A stretch of 64,000 nucleotides of DNA from Paramylibacter ulvae (lineage in GTDB: Bacteria > Pseudomonadota > Alphaproteobacteria > Rhodobacterales > Rhodobacteraceae): the NCBI RefSeq assembly GCF_014652655.1, contig NZ_BMZF01000001.1, forward strand, positions 124,001-188,000, read 5' to 3'. Shown one piece after another: positions 36,012-46,707 of the stretch. Position 1 is the stretch's first letter. The number at the start of each line of letters is the position of its first letter. The notes beneath the pieces were generated by a model that searched no databases, had not been told where the DNA came from, and saw only the letters and a list, made by a program, of their open reading frames with translations. The position numbers were made by a program, and so were the translations under genes.

Positions 36012-37990
36012 ACGTCTAATTCCTCAACAAACTTCGCATTCTCTTGAATATACTGAAAGCGCAGCTCTGGCTTTTTGCCCATCAGTTGATCGACGAGCCT
36101 GTCGGTTTCACCCGGTTCATCTTCGTCAATGGTGATGCGGATCAATTGGCGGGTGGCTGGCATCATGGTGGTTTCTTTCAAATCCTTGGCGTCCATTTCG
36201 CCCAAGCCTTTGAATCGTGAAATGTCGATTTTACCGCGACCGCCCAAACCCTTGGCCATCATCTCGTCCTTTTCCTGATCATCCATGCAATAAACACGGC
36301 GCGAGCCTTGGGTGAGGCGGAACAGGGGCGGGCAGGCCATATACAAATGACCATGATCAATCAGCGGGCGCATTTGGGTAAAGAAAAATGTCATGAGCAG
36401 GCTGGCGATATGCGCACCGTCAACATCCGCATCGGTCATGATGATGACCTTTTCATAACGCAAATCTTCGACGTTGAATTTCGCACCCATGCTCACGCCA
36501 AGTGCCTGACATAAATCGTTAATTTCGTTATTTGTCGCCATTTTATTGGACGCAGCCCCCAACACGTTGAGGATTTTACCGCGCAGCGGCAAGAGCGCTT
36601 GGGTTTTGCGATCACGCGCCATTTTGGCGCTGCCACCCGCGCTATCGCCCTCGACGATAAACAATTCGGTGCCTTCGCGTGCGGAATTGGAACAATCCGT
36701 CAGCTTGCCCGGCAGGCGCAGTTTTTTGGTGGCGGATTTGCGTGCGGTTTCTTTTTCTTGGCGCCGGCGCAGACGCTCTTCGGCCTTGAGCACCATGTAA
36801 TCTAGAATGGCGCCAGCGAATTTATTATTCGCCGCCAGCCAGTTATCAAAGTGATCGCGCACGGAATTTTCAACCAAGCGCGTCGCCTCGACCGTGGCAA
36901 GGCGATCCTTGGTTTGGCCCACGAATTTGGGTTCGCGGATAAAGACAGATACCAGCGCACAGCCACCGCCCATGACATCGTCACGGGTGATTTGCGCGGC
37001 CTTTTTGTTGTTCACGAGTTCGCCGTAAGCCTTGATCCCCTTGAGGACAGCAGACCAAAATCCGCTTTCATGTGTGCCGCCCTCTGGTGTGGGGACGGTG
37101 TTACAATATGATTGGGTAAAGGCATCGCGTGATGGGGTCCAGTTGATCGCCCATTCGACATTGCCGATCTCGTTATTGCCGAACTTTTCCGCAAATTGAA
37201 CCTTGCCCGCAAAGGGTTGGTCGGAATAGGTTGTCGCCCCTTCGAGCCGTTGCGAGAGGTAATCCGCCAAACCATTTGGGAAATGGAATGTATCGGTTAG
37301 GGGTGTTTCGTCGTCTTTGCCCAGGCATTCGGGCGCACATTTCCAACGGATTTCAACGCCTGAAAATAAATAGGCTTTGGATTTCGCCATGTCATACAGG
37401 CGTTTTGGTTTGAATTTCGCCGTTGCGCCAAAGATTTCGGGATCAGGGTGGAATGTGACCGTAGTGCCGCGACGGTTTAGGATTGGGCCAAGTTCTGTCA
37501 ATTTGGTTTGCGGAATGCCGCGCGAAAATTCCATAGAGAACAATTCGCGGTTGCGCGCAACCTCGACCCGTACATGATCAGACAGGGCGTTGACCACGGA
37601 TGAACCAACCCCGTGCAAGCCGCCCGATGTTTCATAGCTATCGCCCGAAAATTTACCGCCTGCGTTGAGGGTGCAGAAAATAATCTCCAGCGCGGATTTT
37701 TCGGGAAATTTGGGGTGCATGTCCGTGGGGATACCACGCCCGTTATCGCGCACGGTGATGTGGAAATTGGCATGCAATTCCACCTCGATCCAATTGGCGT
37801 GGCCTGCGACTGCTTCGTCCATCGAGTTGTCGATGATTTCCGCTACCATGTGATGCAACGCGCGATCGTCCGTACCACCGATATACATACCAGGGCGCAG
37901 GCGCACGTGTTCCATATCCTCCAACACTTGGATAGAGGATGCATCATATGATTTTTCAGGTTCGTCTTTGAATAGGTCGTTTGGGGCCAT
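36008..37990 (-). CDS. parE: DNA topoisomerase IV subunit B
   Basis: ATPase subunit of the decatenating topoisomerase. The 660-residue length and RPGMYIGGTDDRALHHMVAE (about residues 32-51) mark ParE rather than GyrB, which is about 150 residues longer. GHKL ATPase motifs are EIIDNSMDEA, DNGRGIPTD and GGLHGVGSSVVNALS; the TOPRIM domain has FIVEGDSAGGSAK (about 435) and MTDADVDGAHI (about 510). A small AT-rich gene is coupled to its stop. Confidence 0.95.
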   Translation of the reverse strand: MAPNDLFKDEPEKSYDASSIQVLEDMEHVRLRPGMYIGGTDDRALHHMVAEIIDNSMDEAVAGHANWIEVELHANFHITVRDNGRGIPTDMHPKFPEKSALEIIFCTLNAGGKFSGDSYETSGGLHGVGSSVVNALSDHVRVEVARNRELFSMEFSRGIPQTKLTELGPILNRRGTTVTFHPDPEIFGATAKFKPKRLYDMAKSKAYLFSGVEIRWKCAPECLGKDDETPLTDTFHFPNGLADYLSQRLEGATTYSDQPFAGKVQFAEKFGNNEIGNVEWAINWTPSRDAFTQSYCNTVPTPEGGTHESGFWSAVLKGIKAYGELVNNKKAAQITRDDVMGGGCALVSVFIREPKFVGQTKDRLATVEATRLVENSVRDHFDNWLAANNKFAGAILDYMVLKAEERLRRRQEKETARKSATKKLRLPGKLTDCSNSAREGTELFIVEGDSAGGSAKMARDRKTQALLPLRGKILNVLGAASNKMATNNEINDLCQALGVSMGAKFNVEDLRYEKVIIMTDADVDGAHIASLLMTFFFTQMRPLIDHGHLYMACPPLFRLTQGSRRVYCMDDQEKDEMMAKGLGGRGKIDISRFKGLGEMDAKDLKETTMMPATRQLIRITIDEDEPGETDRLVDQLMGKKPELRFQYIQENAKFVEELDV

Positions 37991-38061
37991 TGGGGCTCTT
38001 GATTCTCGTTATTGCTCGTTTCGCAAGATCATAGAACAAGTTGCCCCATAGGGTATAGCAA

Positions 38062-38523
38062 TTATTGCGATGCCATTTGCATTGTATCGCCATGCACTGC
38101 GCATTTATCACCAATAGCGGCGGATGAACCGGCAAGGGCGAATGTGGCGGTGGCACCGTTAAAGAGACGCACCTTGACCCGTGATTTGGATTTCATCAAC
38201 CCGACGATGCGGTTGAACTGTTCCACATCGGGGTGGGCGAATGTGCCAATGCCGCCTTCGATATCGGTGGTGGCGTAAATTGGCGCGTCTTTGTCAAATT
38301 GCATCATCACGCTGGAATTTGGCATTGGTGCCGTGCCATTGATGGCAAATGTGATTGCAGAGATTGGGGCGTTGATCCCAACGTCACACATCACCGCGAT
38401 TTCATCGGCAGATTTGGTTGTAACACTGGCCAGACGGATGCCATCCGTTGTTGACCCATTCCAAGATCCCGCAAATACAGGAGAGGCCACAAGAGTGGCG
38501 ACGATAACAGCAGCTTTAATCAT
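38062..38523 (-). CDS. Hypothetical periplasmic protein
   Basis: A 153-residue exported protein with a signal peptide (MIKAAVIVATLVASPVFA, cleavage before GSW near residue 19). The mature part looks beta-rich and holds two cysteines (MCDVG and KCAVHG) that could form a disulfide. I do not recognise the family. GGGG lies before the ATG. It lies just upstream of parE on the same strand. Confidence 0.65.
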   Translation of the reverse strand: MIKAAVIVATLVASPVFAGSWNGSTTDGIRLASVTTKSADEIAVMCDVGINAPISAITFAINGTAPMPNSSVMMQFDKDAPIYATTDIEGGIGTFAHPDVEQFNRIVGLMKSKSRVKVRLFNGATATFALAGSSAAIGDKCAVHGDTMQMASQ

Positions 38524-38693
38524 TTTTTCCCCATTGCCACATAGCGTGGCGGCTTAATTCAACCAGCGGCAGATGCTGGTAACTCGATAATCGCCCAACC
38601 ATTTTGCAATGTTCCCTCTGAGCGTGAGGGATAAGTAGGAATTGAATGTATCGGTTTCAATAAAACGACGTGACATTTATTCTAAACTTAACG

Positions 38694-38721
38694 AAAAACA
38701 GTGATTATAGTCACCGTTTTT
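38694..38721. terminator. Terminator-like hairpin upstream of the MATE gene
   Basis: AAAACAGTGA and TCACCGTTTT pair with one A-C mismatch around a 6-base loop, with T-runs on both strands. No gene ends nearby, so it may end an unannotated small RNA or act as an attenuator for the MATE gene. Confidence 0.45.
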
Positions 38722-38819
38722 GAAGAAGAAATTATACATTCTCGCACAAGACATTACATAGCCATCGAAATGTTCATTTGGGTTTTGCGTATTGCAAAAC
38801 AAAATTATTAGGTAATCGC

Positions 38820-40184
38820 TTGCAAAGCTGGTCATCACATGTTCGCTCTACACTCGCATTGGGCACACCATTGGTTGGGTCGCATCTGGCACAGATGTTA
38901 ATTCAGACAACGGATGTGGTCATGTTGGGCTGGTATGGCGTGGAAGAATTGGCCGGCACGATTTTGGCAACACAGGTGTTTATACTTGTGCTGTTGATCG
39001 GGTCTGGTTTTGCCTTTGCGGTAATGCCAATGGCAGCGAATGCCATTGGTGCAGGACGTGATAGCGAGGTACGCCAATCTGTGCGTATGGCCGCATTGAT
39101 CGCGTTGGTTTACAGCCTGATTGCGATTATCCCGCTCAGTTTTCTGGAAAATTTCCTTTTGTTGACAGGGCAGCAACCTGAATTGGCGCATATCGCGGGC
39201 GAATATATGTCGATTGCGCAATGGGCATTGATTCCGGGTGCATTGGTTTTTGTCACCCGTAGCTTTTTCTCGGCCCTTGAACGAACACAGGTGGTGTTCT
39301 GGGTTGTTGTCGCAGGGGCGGCGTGGAATGCGGTTTTGAATTATGCGTTTATTTTTGGCAATTTTGGTCTGCCCGAATTGGGTGCGCGGGGGGCTGCGAT
39401 TTCATCGGTAATGACCACCTGCGCCACGTTGGTTGCATTTCTGCTTTATGCTTATTGGCGCACAGAAATCCGCGGATACGTGTTTTACCGTGGCTTTTTC
39501 CAAATTGATTTTCATCGATTAAAAGAAGTGTTTTTATTGGGCTGGCCGATCAGCCTGTCAATGCTGGCCGAAACAGGATTGTTCACCGCATCGACATTGA
39601 TGGTTGGTGCGTTTGGGACATTGGCGCTGGCCACACATGGGATTGTTTTGCAGATCGTAACGATCTTTTTCATGATCCCACTTGGCATGTCGAACGCGGC
39701 CACCGTGCGTGCGGCGCGGTTTTGGGGACGCAGCGAAAACAACGAATTGCGCCGTGCATCATTTGTGGCAGTGATCTTGGCCGTGGCCATCGCGGTGGTT
39801 ACGATGGTGCTGTATCTGGTCGTGCCGGATCGTTTAATCCCGCTGTTTTTGGATCGCGAAGAAACCCGTGTGGTGGAAATCGTCGCGCTTGGGTCCACAT
39901 TGTTGGTTGTTGCGGCAATGTTTCAAATTGTGGACGCGTTGCAGTTGGTCATGTCCGCATTGTTGCGTGGATTAAAAGATACGTTAATCCCGATGATGAT
40001 CGCGGTGGTGTCATTCTGGTTTGTCGGTTTGCCAACCAGCTATTTCCTTGGGTTTCGGTTTGGACTGGGTGCCACGGGTGTGTGGTGGGGCTTGGTTTTC
40101 GGGCTGGGTGTCGCGGCGGTTTTACTGGGGCTGCGGTTGCGTCGTTTGTTGAATGAACAGCCTGTGATGGTGCAAAACAGCTAA
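38820..40184 (+). CDS. MATE family efflux transporter
   Basis: A 454-residue membrane protein with 12 helices in two halves. The first half shows LALGTPLVGSHLAQMLIQTTD and VVMLGWYGVEELAGT (about residues 12-45), the second LGWPISLSMLAETGLFTAST near 240 and IPLGMSNAATVRAARFWG near 285, matching NorM-type exporters that use sodium or protons. No ATG is suitable: TTG 38820 is preferred because AGGTAA lies 6-7 bases upstream; TTG 38778 is an alternative. The stop overlaps that of convergent dddP by 4 bases. Substrate unknown. Confidence 0.9.
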   Translation: MQSWSSHVRSTLALGTPLVGSHLAQMLIQTTDVVMLGWYGVEELAGTILATQVFILVLLIGSGFAFAVMPMAANAIGAGRDSEVRQSVRMAALIALVYSLIAIIPLSFLENFLLLTGQQPELAHIAGEYMSIAQWALIPGALVFVTRSFFSALERTQVVFWVVVAGAAWNAVLNYAFIFGNFGLPELGARGAAISSVMTTCATLVAFLLYAYWRTEIRGYVFYRGFFQIDFHRLKEVFLLGWPISLSMLAETGLFTASTLMVGAFGTLALATHGIVLQIVTIFFMIPLGMSNAATVRAARFWGRSENNELRRASFVAVILAVAIAVVTMVLYLVVPDRLIPLFLDREETRVVEIVALGSTLLVVAAMFQIVDALQLVMSALLRGLKDTLIPMMIAVVSFWFVGLPTSYFLGFRFGLGATGVWWGLVFGLGVAAVLLGLRLRRLLNEQPVMVQNS

Positions 40185-41512
40185 ATCTTTTCACCCATCA
40201 AATGCGGACAAAAAGGATAGGTTGTGAGGTTTTCATAACCTTCATCTGTTATCAAAACCTGATCTTCTAACTTGATAGAAAAATCCCCATCCTCTGGGCT
40301 GACCAAAGCTTCGACGCATAAAACCATGCCTGCTTGCAGTTCATAATCAAACGCGCCTGTGACGTGGTTTTCTGGATATGCAACAAGTGGCCATTCATCG
40401 CACAGACCGACCCCATGAAACCGACAACCGTATTGTTGGCGCACATATTGTGGCGCCAATTTATGCCCCCCGAATGTCAGTTCATCACATGTGACACCGG
40501 GTTTTAACAGTGCCATATTTTCCATGATGTGATCATGGGCATGGCGCATCGCGGTAATCATTTCGGGGCGGGGCGGTTGATCGCCAATCCACCATGTGCG
40601 GCTGATGTCGATGCACATACCATAACATCCAACCAGATCGGTATCGAACGCCAGAATTTCATTATTTTGCAATTGACGTGGGCCGCATTCTTGGAACCAA
40701 GGATTGGTGCGCGGTCCTGTGGTCAGCAACCGCGTTTCAATCCATTCTCCACCTCGTGCGATATTGGCGCGGTGCAATTCAGCCCAGATTTCATTTTCTG
40801 ACATACCAACGCGCACTGCATCTTGCATTTCGCGCACCGCAGATTCACAAGCATGATGGGCACAACGCATGGCGTGAATTTCATCGACACCTTTAATTGA
40901 TCGCGCTTTTTCGGTGAGCTCTTCACCGTTCATGATTTCAAAACCTTGCGCAGCAAGGGCGCGAAACCCTGTGAACATCGCCTTGTCCACGGCAAGACGA
41001 TTGTTGCCATCGCCGTGAAAATCAATCAGATCGCGCAGCTCGCGGGCAAATATATCGGCGGCGGCATCAACCATATCGCCGCGATCAAAATAAAATAAAT
41101 CGGCCCCAGATCGTTGTTCGCGCACCAATGGGTTGAATTTTGACAAGAACATCGCGTTTTTATAATCCCAAACCACCATATACCCATCGGCGCATACAAG
41201 TGTGGCGCGAAATGGATTATGGGTGTTCCAAAGCTGCATATTCGTGCTGTCCGTGGCATATCGGATGTTCAAGGGATCAAACAGCAACAACCCGCCATAA
41301 CCACGCGCATTGATATGATCGACCAATCGTTGCCAGCGATATTTGCGCATCGCAGGAAGGTTGGGCTGTGTTAGGCCAGCCGAAGTCCATTCGTTGAGTG
41401 CCAGCAAACTTGGCCCGATTTCAACGCGATCGGCGATATTGGGTGTCCCATCGGGCAGGGTGGCGCCTGCTGTTGGGTCAATCTTTCGCGTTGATGCGTA
41501 ATGGTCGTTCAA
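40181..41512 (-). CDS. dddP: Dimethylsulfoniopropionate lyase DddP
   Basis: Splits the algal osmolyte DMSP into dimethyl sulfide and acrylate; a metal-dependent M24 peptidase-fold enzyme of the Roseobacter group. The close match over the whole length includes IRYATDSTNMQLWNTHNPFR and TRTNPWFQECGPRQ-like TNPWFQECGP. All residues reported as metal-binding or catalytic in DddP are found at the same spacing: Asp290, Asp292, Asp302, His366, Asp372, Glu401 and Glu416. There is no in-frame ATG; TTG 41512 has GGAGG 6 bases upstream and gives MNDHYASTRKIDP, like known DddP starts, while TTG 41518 is too close to that site. Confidence 0.93.
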   Translation of the reverse strand: MNDHYASTRKIDPTAGATLPDGTPNIADRVEIGPSLLALNEWTSAGLTQPNLPAMRKYRWQRLVDHINARGYGGLLLFDPLNIRYATDSTNMQLWNTHNPFRATLVCADGYMVVWDYKNAMFLSKFNPLVREQRSGADLFYFDRGDMVDAAADIFARELRDLIDFHGDGNNRLAVDKAMFTGFRALAAQGFEIMNGEELTEKARSIKGVDEIHAMRCAHHACESAVREMQDAVRVGMSENEIWAELHRANIARGGEWIETRLLTTGPRTNPWFQECGPRQLQNNEILAFDTDLVGCYGMCIDISRTWWIGDQPPRPEMITAMRHAHDHIMENMALLKPGVTCDELTFGGHKLAPQYVRQQYGCRFHGVGLCDEWPLVAYPENHVTGAFDYELQAGMVLCVEALVSPEDGDFSIKLEDQVLITDEGYENLTTYPFCPHLMGEKI

Positions 41513-41590
41513 AATCAATCCTCCGCATATTCAACAAAGTCTGATTTTTGCTCAACGTATCGCCAATTTGCGCCGCATAAGCGTCGTTTT

Positions 41591-42025
41591 TTAGAACAAT
41601 CGGTGTTTAGCGCGTTGTTGTAGCATTAAAATGAACAGTGGTACTGCGATTTCAAGGCTGAGCAATATCAACATAATGCCATGCGGCGCACCGTTGAAAT
41701 AGATTGATATGCCACGCCCCAAAGCGCCCAATAACACAACCGCCACTAACATAGGAATACGGTGCATCCGTCGGCGCAGATCGGACGCGGTGTTCAAAAT
41801 AATCATACCGTAAGCCACATAAAAGATGGCCAAGAACCGCATTTCGCTGTCGATATCGGCGTGGTTCAGATGATCAAGCGGTGATATATCCCCCAGTAAT
41901 ATATCGGCCAATGGTGCCGCGAATTGGACGATTGGAAAAATTCCAAACAGATATATGCTCGCGCCGATGGCCACGATAAACAGCCCCGTAATATAGAGCG
42001 TAAATCTGAGTAACGAGAATGACAT
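41591..42025 (-). CDS. DUF4345 family membrane protein
   Basis: A 144-residue protein with four hydrophobic segments: FTLYITGLFIVAIGASIYLF (about residues 8-27), FLAIFYVAYGMIIL (about 70), IPMLVAVVLLGALGRGIS (about 93) and IMLILLSLEIAVPLFIL (about 118). Spacing and the AYGMIIL / LGALGRGIS pattern suit DUF4345, a family of unknown function. The ATG at 42025 begins MSFSLLRF; the frame stays open to 42184, which would overlap the divergent gene. It lies 78 bases upstream of dddP on the same strand. Confidence 0.75.
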   Translation of the reverse strand: MSFSLLRFTLYITGLFIVAIGASIYLFGIFPIVQFAAPLADILLGDISPLDHLNHADIDSEMRFLAIFYVAYGMIILNTASDLRRRMHRIPMLVAVVLLGALGRGISIYFNGAPHGIMLILLSLEIAVPLFILMLQQRAKHRLF

Positions 42026-42148
42026 GTGCAGAAATGTGGCACAATTCATTGCGTTTTCAAAAGAATTTTTTTGGGACAATAATTTGGCGTGATATTTACG
42101 CCCGCTATCGCACTTGTTTTCTACAGAGTTGATTGTCAGAACACGGAT

Positions 42149-42937
42149 ATGAACGTTGATTTTAGAAATATTTGCCAGACCCAATTGCCGTTATCGCCAT
42201 GGGCGGATCCGCGATTGCGTCGACTGCCTGGGATGAACCCGTTGGATGTGGTGGATTGGCTGATTGTGGACGATGCGTTTGATCGCCAGTTAGCCTATGC
42301 TGATTATCTGATTGGAACGAAACGCGATGCGGTTTTTGCCATGCAAGACGGCGCGGATGATGGCGCGGCGGAGCTGTTGGAATTAGTGATAGCAGCACTT
42401 GCAAATCACCCCGATTATCGGATTACCGATCAATCTGTTGCGCGTCCCGACGGGGTGGTTGTTGCGTTAGACGGCGATCATCCATTGATTATTGCGCGGC
42501 GTCTGGTGCAACAAGATTTTTGCCTGATGGGCAAGCAAGGTGATGAACATGTCTTAGAAGGTGCCACGCTTTGTTTTCCCGCCAGTTGGACATTATCGGA
42601 AAAGATCGGACAACCGATGTCGCGCATCCATACACCCGTGCCAGAATTTAGCGCTGATATTGCCCGACGTGTGCAGCGCATGTTTGATACGATGCGCGAT
42701 GGGCGGGCGTTATGGCGTGCAAATTGGATGGTTTATGCCGATCCCGATTTGCATCAACCACGTTTAGAAAATGCGCCACACAGACCCGCACCGACAGGGC
42801 AGGGATGGATGCGAGTGGAGCGACAATCGCTACGTCTGTTGCCCCGATCCGGGATGACGGTATTTGGTATTCATTCGATTGTGGTGCCAATGGATGCATT
42901 GACGAAAGAGCAGAGCGAAACACTAACCGCCCCATAA
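42149..42937 (+). CDS. DUF3445 family, heme-dependent oxidative N-demethylase-like protein
   Basis: A 262-residue protein matching DUF3445, the alpha-subunit-like family of heme-dependent oxidative N-demethylases that remove methyl groups from secondary amines. Recognisable parts are LPLSPWADPRLRRLPGMNPL near residue 12, LDGDHPLIIARRLVQQDFCL near 112 and the RVERQSLRLLPRSGMTVFGI stretch near 224. Tetrahydrofolate and heme use is known for characterised members; substrate here is unknown. The ATG at 42149 is chosen as the family start; an in-frame GTG at 42089 is less likely. It is divergent from DUF4345. Confidence 0.83.
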   Translation: MNVDFRNICQTQLPLSPWADPRLRRLPGMNPLDVVDWLIVDDAFDRQLAYADYLIGTKRDAVFAMQDGADDGAAELLELVIAALANHPDYRITDQSVARPDGVVVALDGDHPLIIARRLVQQDFCLMGKQGDEHVLEGATLCFPASWTLSEKIGQPMSRIHTPVPEFSADIARRVQRMFDTMRDGRALWRANWMVYADPDLHQPRLENAPHRPAPTGQGWMRVERQSLRLLPRSGMTVFGIHSIVVPMDALTKEQSETLTAP

Positions 42938-42970
42938 AAAAAGGCCCCGCAATTGCAGGGCCTTTTCGAT
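42937..42970. terminator. Bidirectional terminator between the DUF3445 gene and glnA
   Basis: AAAAGGCCC and GGGCCTTTT form a 9-bp stem around an inner GCAATTGC palindrome. It begins on the last base of the DUF3445 gene stop and gives T-runs on both strands for convergent genes. Confidence 0.88.
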
Positions 42971-42983
42971 ATTCATCAACTGA

Positions 42984-44390
42984 TTAGCAGCTGTAGTACA
43001 TGCCATATTCAACTGGGTGTGGCGTGTGCTCGTATGCGAATACTTCTTCCCATTTCAGGGCGATGTAACCTTCGATTTGCGACTTTGTGAAAACGCCACC
43101 TTCGGTCAAGAAGTCCATGTCGGCCTCTAGTGATTCAAGTGCTTCGCGCAATGAACCACAAACCGTTGGGATGCCTGCCAATTCTTCGGCTGGCAGATCG
43201 TAAAGGTCTTTGTCAGATGCTTCGCCTGGATCAATTTTGTTTTTGATACCGTCAAGGCCAGCCATCAACAGAGCAGAGAAACACAAGTATGGGTTTGCTG
43301 CTGGGTCTGGGAAACGTGCCTCTACGCGTTTTGCCTTTGGGCTCTCTGCGAATGGGATACGTACACAGCCAGAACGGTTAGACGCAGAATATGCGCGCAG
43401 AACTGGTGCCTCAAAGCCCGGGATCAGGCGCTTGTAGCTGTTTGTGGATGGGTTTGTGATCGCATTCAACGCTTTCGCGTGTTTCAAGATACCACCGATG
43501 AAATACAGTGCTTCTTGTGACAGGTCAGCGTATTTATCGCCTGCGAACAATGGTTTGCCGTCTTTCCAAACGGACATGTTCACGTGCATGCCTGTGCCGT
43601 TATCACCGGCGATCGGTTTTGGCATGAATGTCGCTGATTTGCCGTAGGCATGTGCAACATTGTGGACGATGTATTTATATTTTTGCAACTCGTCGGCTTG
43701 TTTCGTCAACGTGCCAAAAATCAAGCCCAATTCGTGCTGACAAGACGCAACCTCGTGGTGGTGTTTGTCAACCTTCATGCCGATTGATTTCATTGTCGAT
43801 AGCATTTCAGAACGCAAATCCTGTGCCGCATCAATTGGGTTTACGGGGAAGTAGCCGCCTTTAACACCAGGGCGGTGGCCCATGTTGCCCATTTCATATT
43901 CAGTATCTGTGTTCCATGACGCATCAGCGGCATCAACTTCGTAAGACACTTTGTTGATTGTGTTTGAAAAACGGACATCGTCGAATAGGAAGAATTCGGC
44001 CTCTGGGCCAAAGAAAGACGTGTCACCAATGCCTGATGCAACCAAATATTCTTCGGCGCGCATGGCTGTTGAACGTGGGCAACGGTCATATGTTTCACCA
44101 GTGTCTGGTTCAACAACGTGACAATGCACAGCGATTGTTTTTTCTGCGTAGAACGGATCAAGATATGCGGATTCTGTGTCCACGATCAATTTCATGTCTG
44201 ATTTGTCGATGGATTTCCAACCTGCGATGGATGAACCATCAAACATGAAACCACCTTCGAGAAAGTCTTCATCGACCTCATCATTGATCACTGTTACGTG
44301 CTGTAGCTTGCCGCGTGGGTCGGTGAAACGGATATCGACATATTGAATGTCTTCGTCCGCAATACGTTTTACTAAATCTTTTGCGCTCAT
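42984..44390 (-). CDS. glnA: Glutamine synthetase, type I
   Basis: Fixes ammonium into glutamine with ATP. The 468-residue enzyme has the beta-Grasp start ([20 protein letters not shown]), the ATP region [20 protein letters not shown] near residue 260, [18 protein letters not shown] near 318 and the adenylylation site Tyr397 in DLYDLPAEE, so it should be controlled by GlnE. AGGAG precedes the ATG. glnB lies 31 bases upstream on the same strand. Confidence 0.98.
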   Translation of the reverse strand: MSAKDLVKRIADEDIQYVDIRFTDPRGKLQHVTVINDEVDEDFLEGGFMFDGSSIAGWKSIDKSDMKLIVDTESAYLDPFYAEKTIAVHCHVVEPDTGETYDRCPRSTAMRAEEYLVASGIGDTSFFGPEAEFFLFDDVRFSNTINKVSYEVDAADASWNTDTEYEMGNMGHRPGVKGGYFPVNPIDAAQDLRSEMLSTMKSIGMKVDKHHHEVASCQHELGLIFGTLTKQADELQKYKYIVHNVAHAYGKSATFMPKPIAGDNGTGMHVNMSVWKDGKPLFAGDKYADLSQEALYFIGGILKHAKALNAITNPSTNSYKRLIPGFEAPVLRAYSASNRSGCVRIPFAESPKAKRVEARFPDPAANPYLCFSALLMAGLDGIKNKIDPGEASDKDLYDLPAEELAGIPTVCGSLREALESLEADMDFLTEGGVFTKSQIEGYIALKWEEVFAYEHTPHPVEYGMYYSC

Positions 44391-44421
44391 GTTGAGTGCT
44401 CCTCTTCTTATGATGCGTTAG

Positions 44422-45069
<648 letters not shown>

Positions 45070-45154
45070 GCGGGTGTGGCGGAATTGGTAGACGCACCAG
45101 ATTTAGGTTCTGGCGCCGCGAGGCGTGGGGGTTCAAGTCCCTTCACCCGTACCA
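45070..45154 (+). tRNA. tRNA-Leu, anticodon TAG
   Basis: An 85-base class II tRNA with encoded CCA (45152-45154). The acceptor stem pairs GCGGGTG with CACCCGT (the first pair is G-T), the anticodon stem CCAGA/TCTGG encloses the loop TTTAGGT with anticodon TAG reading CUA-type leucine codons, and there is a long variable arm (GGCGCCGCGAGGCGT region). GGTTCAAGTCC is the T arm. It lies 165 bases upstream of tig. Confidence 0.96.
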
Positions 45155-45319
45155 TCTTTCTCGATAATGATGAAAACAGAGACAAGCGCATATTTGCGCA
45201 ATTTTCCCCTTATAAATCTGCCCTTGCACCCATGCCGTTCCATCCCTAAAAGGACGTCAGTTTTTCCCATGCATGTGGGTTATGGCGTGTGGCCAAACCC
45301 CAGTTAAAAGGACCGCAAA

Positions 45320-46648
45320 ATGCAAGTGACCGAAACGTTGAACGAAGGCCTGAAGCGAGGCTATACCATTGTTTTAACAGCAAAAGAATTGGCAGACAAA
45401 GTTGATGCCAAATTGGAAGAAGCCGCGCCAACCATCGAAATGAAGGGTTTTCGCAAGGGTAAAGTTCCAAAAGCGTTGTTGAAAAAACAATTCGGTCAGC
45501 AAGTTTTGGGCGAAGCAATGCAAGAAAGCATTGATGGCGCGATGAACGAGCATTTTGAAAAATCAGGCGACCGCCCAGCAGGCCAGCCAGATGTTAAAAT
45601 GACCAATGATGATTGGAAAGAAGGCGACGACGTAGAAGTAACATTGAACTACGAACGCCTTCCAGACGTGCCAGAAACAGATTTCTCCAAGGTGAAATTG
45701 GAAAAATTGACTGTTAAGCCAGCAGATGCGGATATCGACGAAGCATTGGCGAACTTGGCAGAAACTGCGCAAAACTTTGAATCACGCAAAAAAGGCAGCA
45801 AAGCAAAAGACGGCGACCAAATCGTTATCGATTTCTTGGGCAAAGTTGACGATGTTGCATTTGATGGCGGCCAAGCAGATGATTACCCGCTGGTTTTGGG
45901 TTCAAACAGCTTTATTCCTGGTTTCGAGGAACAGCTTGTTGGTGCCAAAGCAGGCGACGACGTTGTTGTGAATGTAGATTTCCCTGAAAATTACGGCGCA
46001 GAAAACTTGGCTGGTAAAGCCGCTGTTTTTGAATGCAAAGTAAAAGACGTGAAAGAGCCAAAAGCAGCAGAGCTTGACGACGAATTGGCGAAAAAATTCG
46101 GCGCAGAAAGCCTTGATGATTTGAAAAAACAAATTGGTGAGCGTCTAGAAGCGGAATATGCTGGCGCGGCACGTATGGTGATGAAGCGTGACTTGATGGA
46201 TGGTCTGGACAAATTGGTAACATTCGAATTACCAGAGAGCCTGATCACAGCCGAAGCAAACCAAATCGCACACCAGTTGTGGCACGAAGAGAACCCAGAT
46301 GTTCAAGGCCACGACCACCCAGAAATCACACCAACAGACGAGCATAACAAACTGGCAGAACGCCGCGTGCGTTTGGGTCTTTTGTTGGCAGAAGTTGGTC
46401 AGATCCAAAAGATCGAAGTAACAGATGCAGAAATGCAGCAAGCGGTGATGCAACAGGTGCAAAACTATCCTGGTCAAGAGCGTGAATTCTTTGAATTCAT
46501 TCAGAAAAACCAGCAGATGCAACAACAGCTACGTGCGCCAATCTTTGAAGACAAAGTTGTTGATTACATCGTAGAAAATGCGAAAACGACAACAAAAGAA
46601 GTGACCAAAGAAGAGCTGCAAAAAGCAGTTGAAGAATTGGACGCTTAA
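45320..46648 (+). CDS. tig: Trigger factor
   Basis: Ribosome-bound chaperone and prolyl isomerase, 442 residues. The ribosome-binding signature [17 protein letters not shown] begins near residue 44; the FKBP-type domain spans about residues 155-245 ([20 protein letters not shown]); the rest is the helical C-terminal cradle. AAAAGGA precedes the ATG. A strong terminator follows. clpP and clpX lie 2.2 kb downstream in the same direction, a common grouping interrupted here by three genes on the other strand. Confidence 0.97.
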   Translation: MQVTETLNEGLKRGYTIVLTAKELADKVDAKLEEAAPTIEMKGFRKGKVPKALLKKQFGQQVLGEAMQESIDGAMNEHFEKSGDRPAGQPDVKMTNDDWKEGDDVEVTLNYERLPDVPETDFSKVKLEKLTVKPADADIDEALANLAETAQNFESRKKGSKAKDGDQIVIDFLGKVDDVAFDGGQADDYPLVLGSNSFIPGFEEQLVGAKAGDDVVVNVDFPENYGAENLAGKAAVFECKVKDVKEPKAAELDDELAKKFGAESLDDLKKQIGERLEAEYAGAARMVMKRDLMDGLDKLVTFELPESLITAEANQIAHQLWHEENPDVQGHDHPEITPTDEHNKLAERRVRLGLLLAEVGQIQKIEVTDAEMQQAVMQQVQNYPGQEREFFEFIQKNQQMQQQLRAPIFEDKVVDYIVENAKTTTKEVTKEELQKAVEELDA

Positions 46649-46670
46649 TCTGTTTTCAGATTACGGATTG

Positions 46671-46700
46671 AAAGAGCGCCCAAGTGGCGCTCTTTTTTTA
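46671..46700 (+). terminator. Rho-independent terminator of tig
   Basis: AAAGAGCGCC and GGCGCTCTTT form a 10-bp perfect stem with loop CAAGT, followed by a run of T. Confidence 0.92.
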
Positions 46701-46707
46701 TGCGTTG

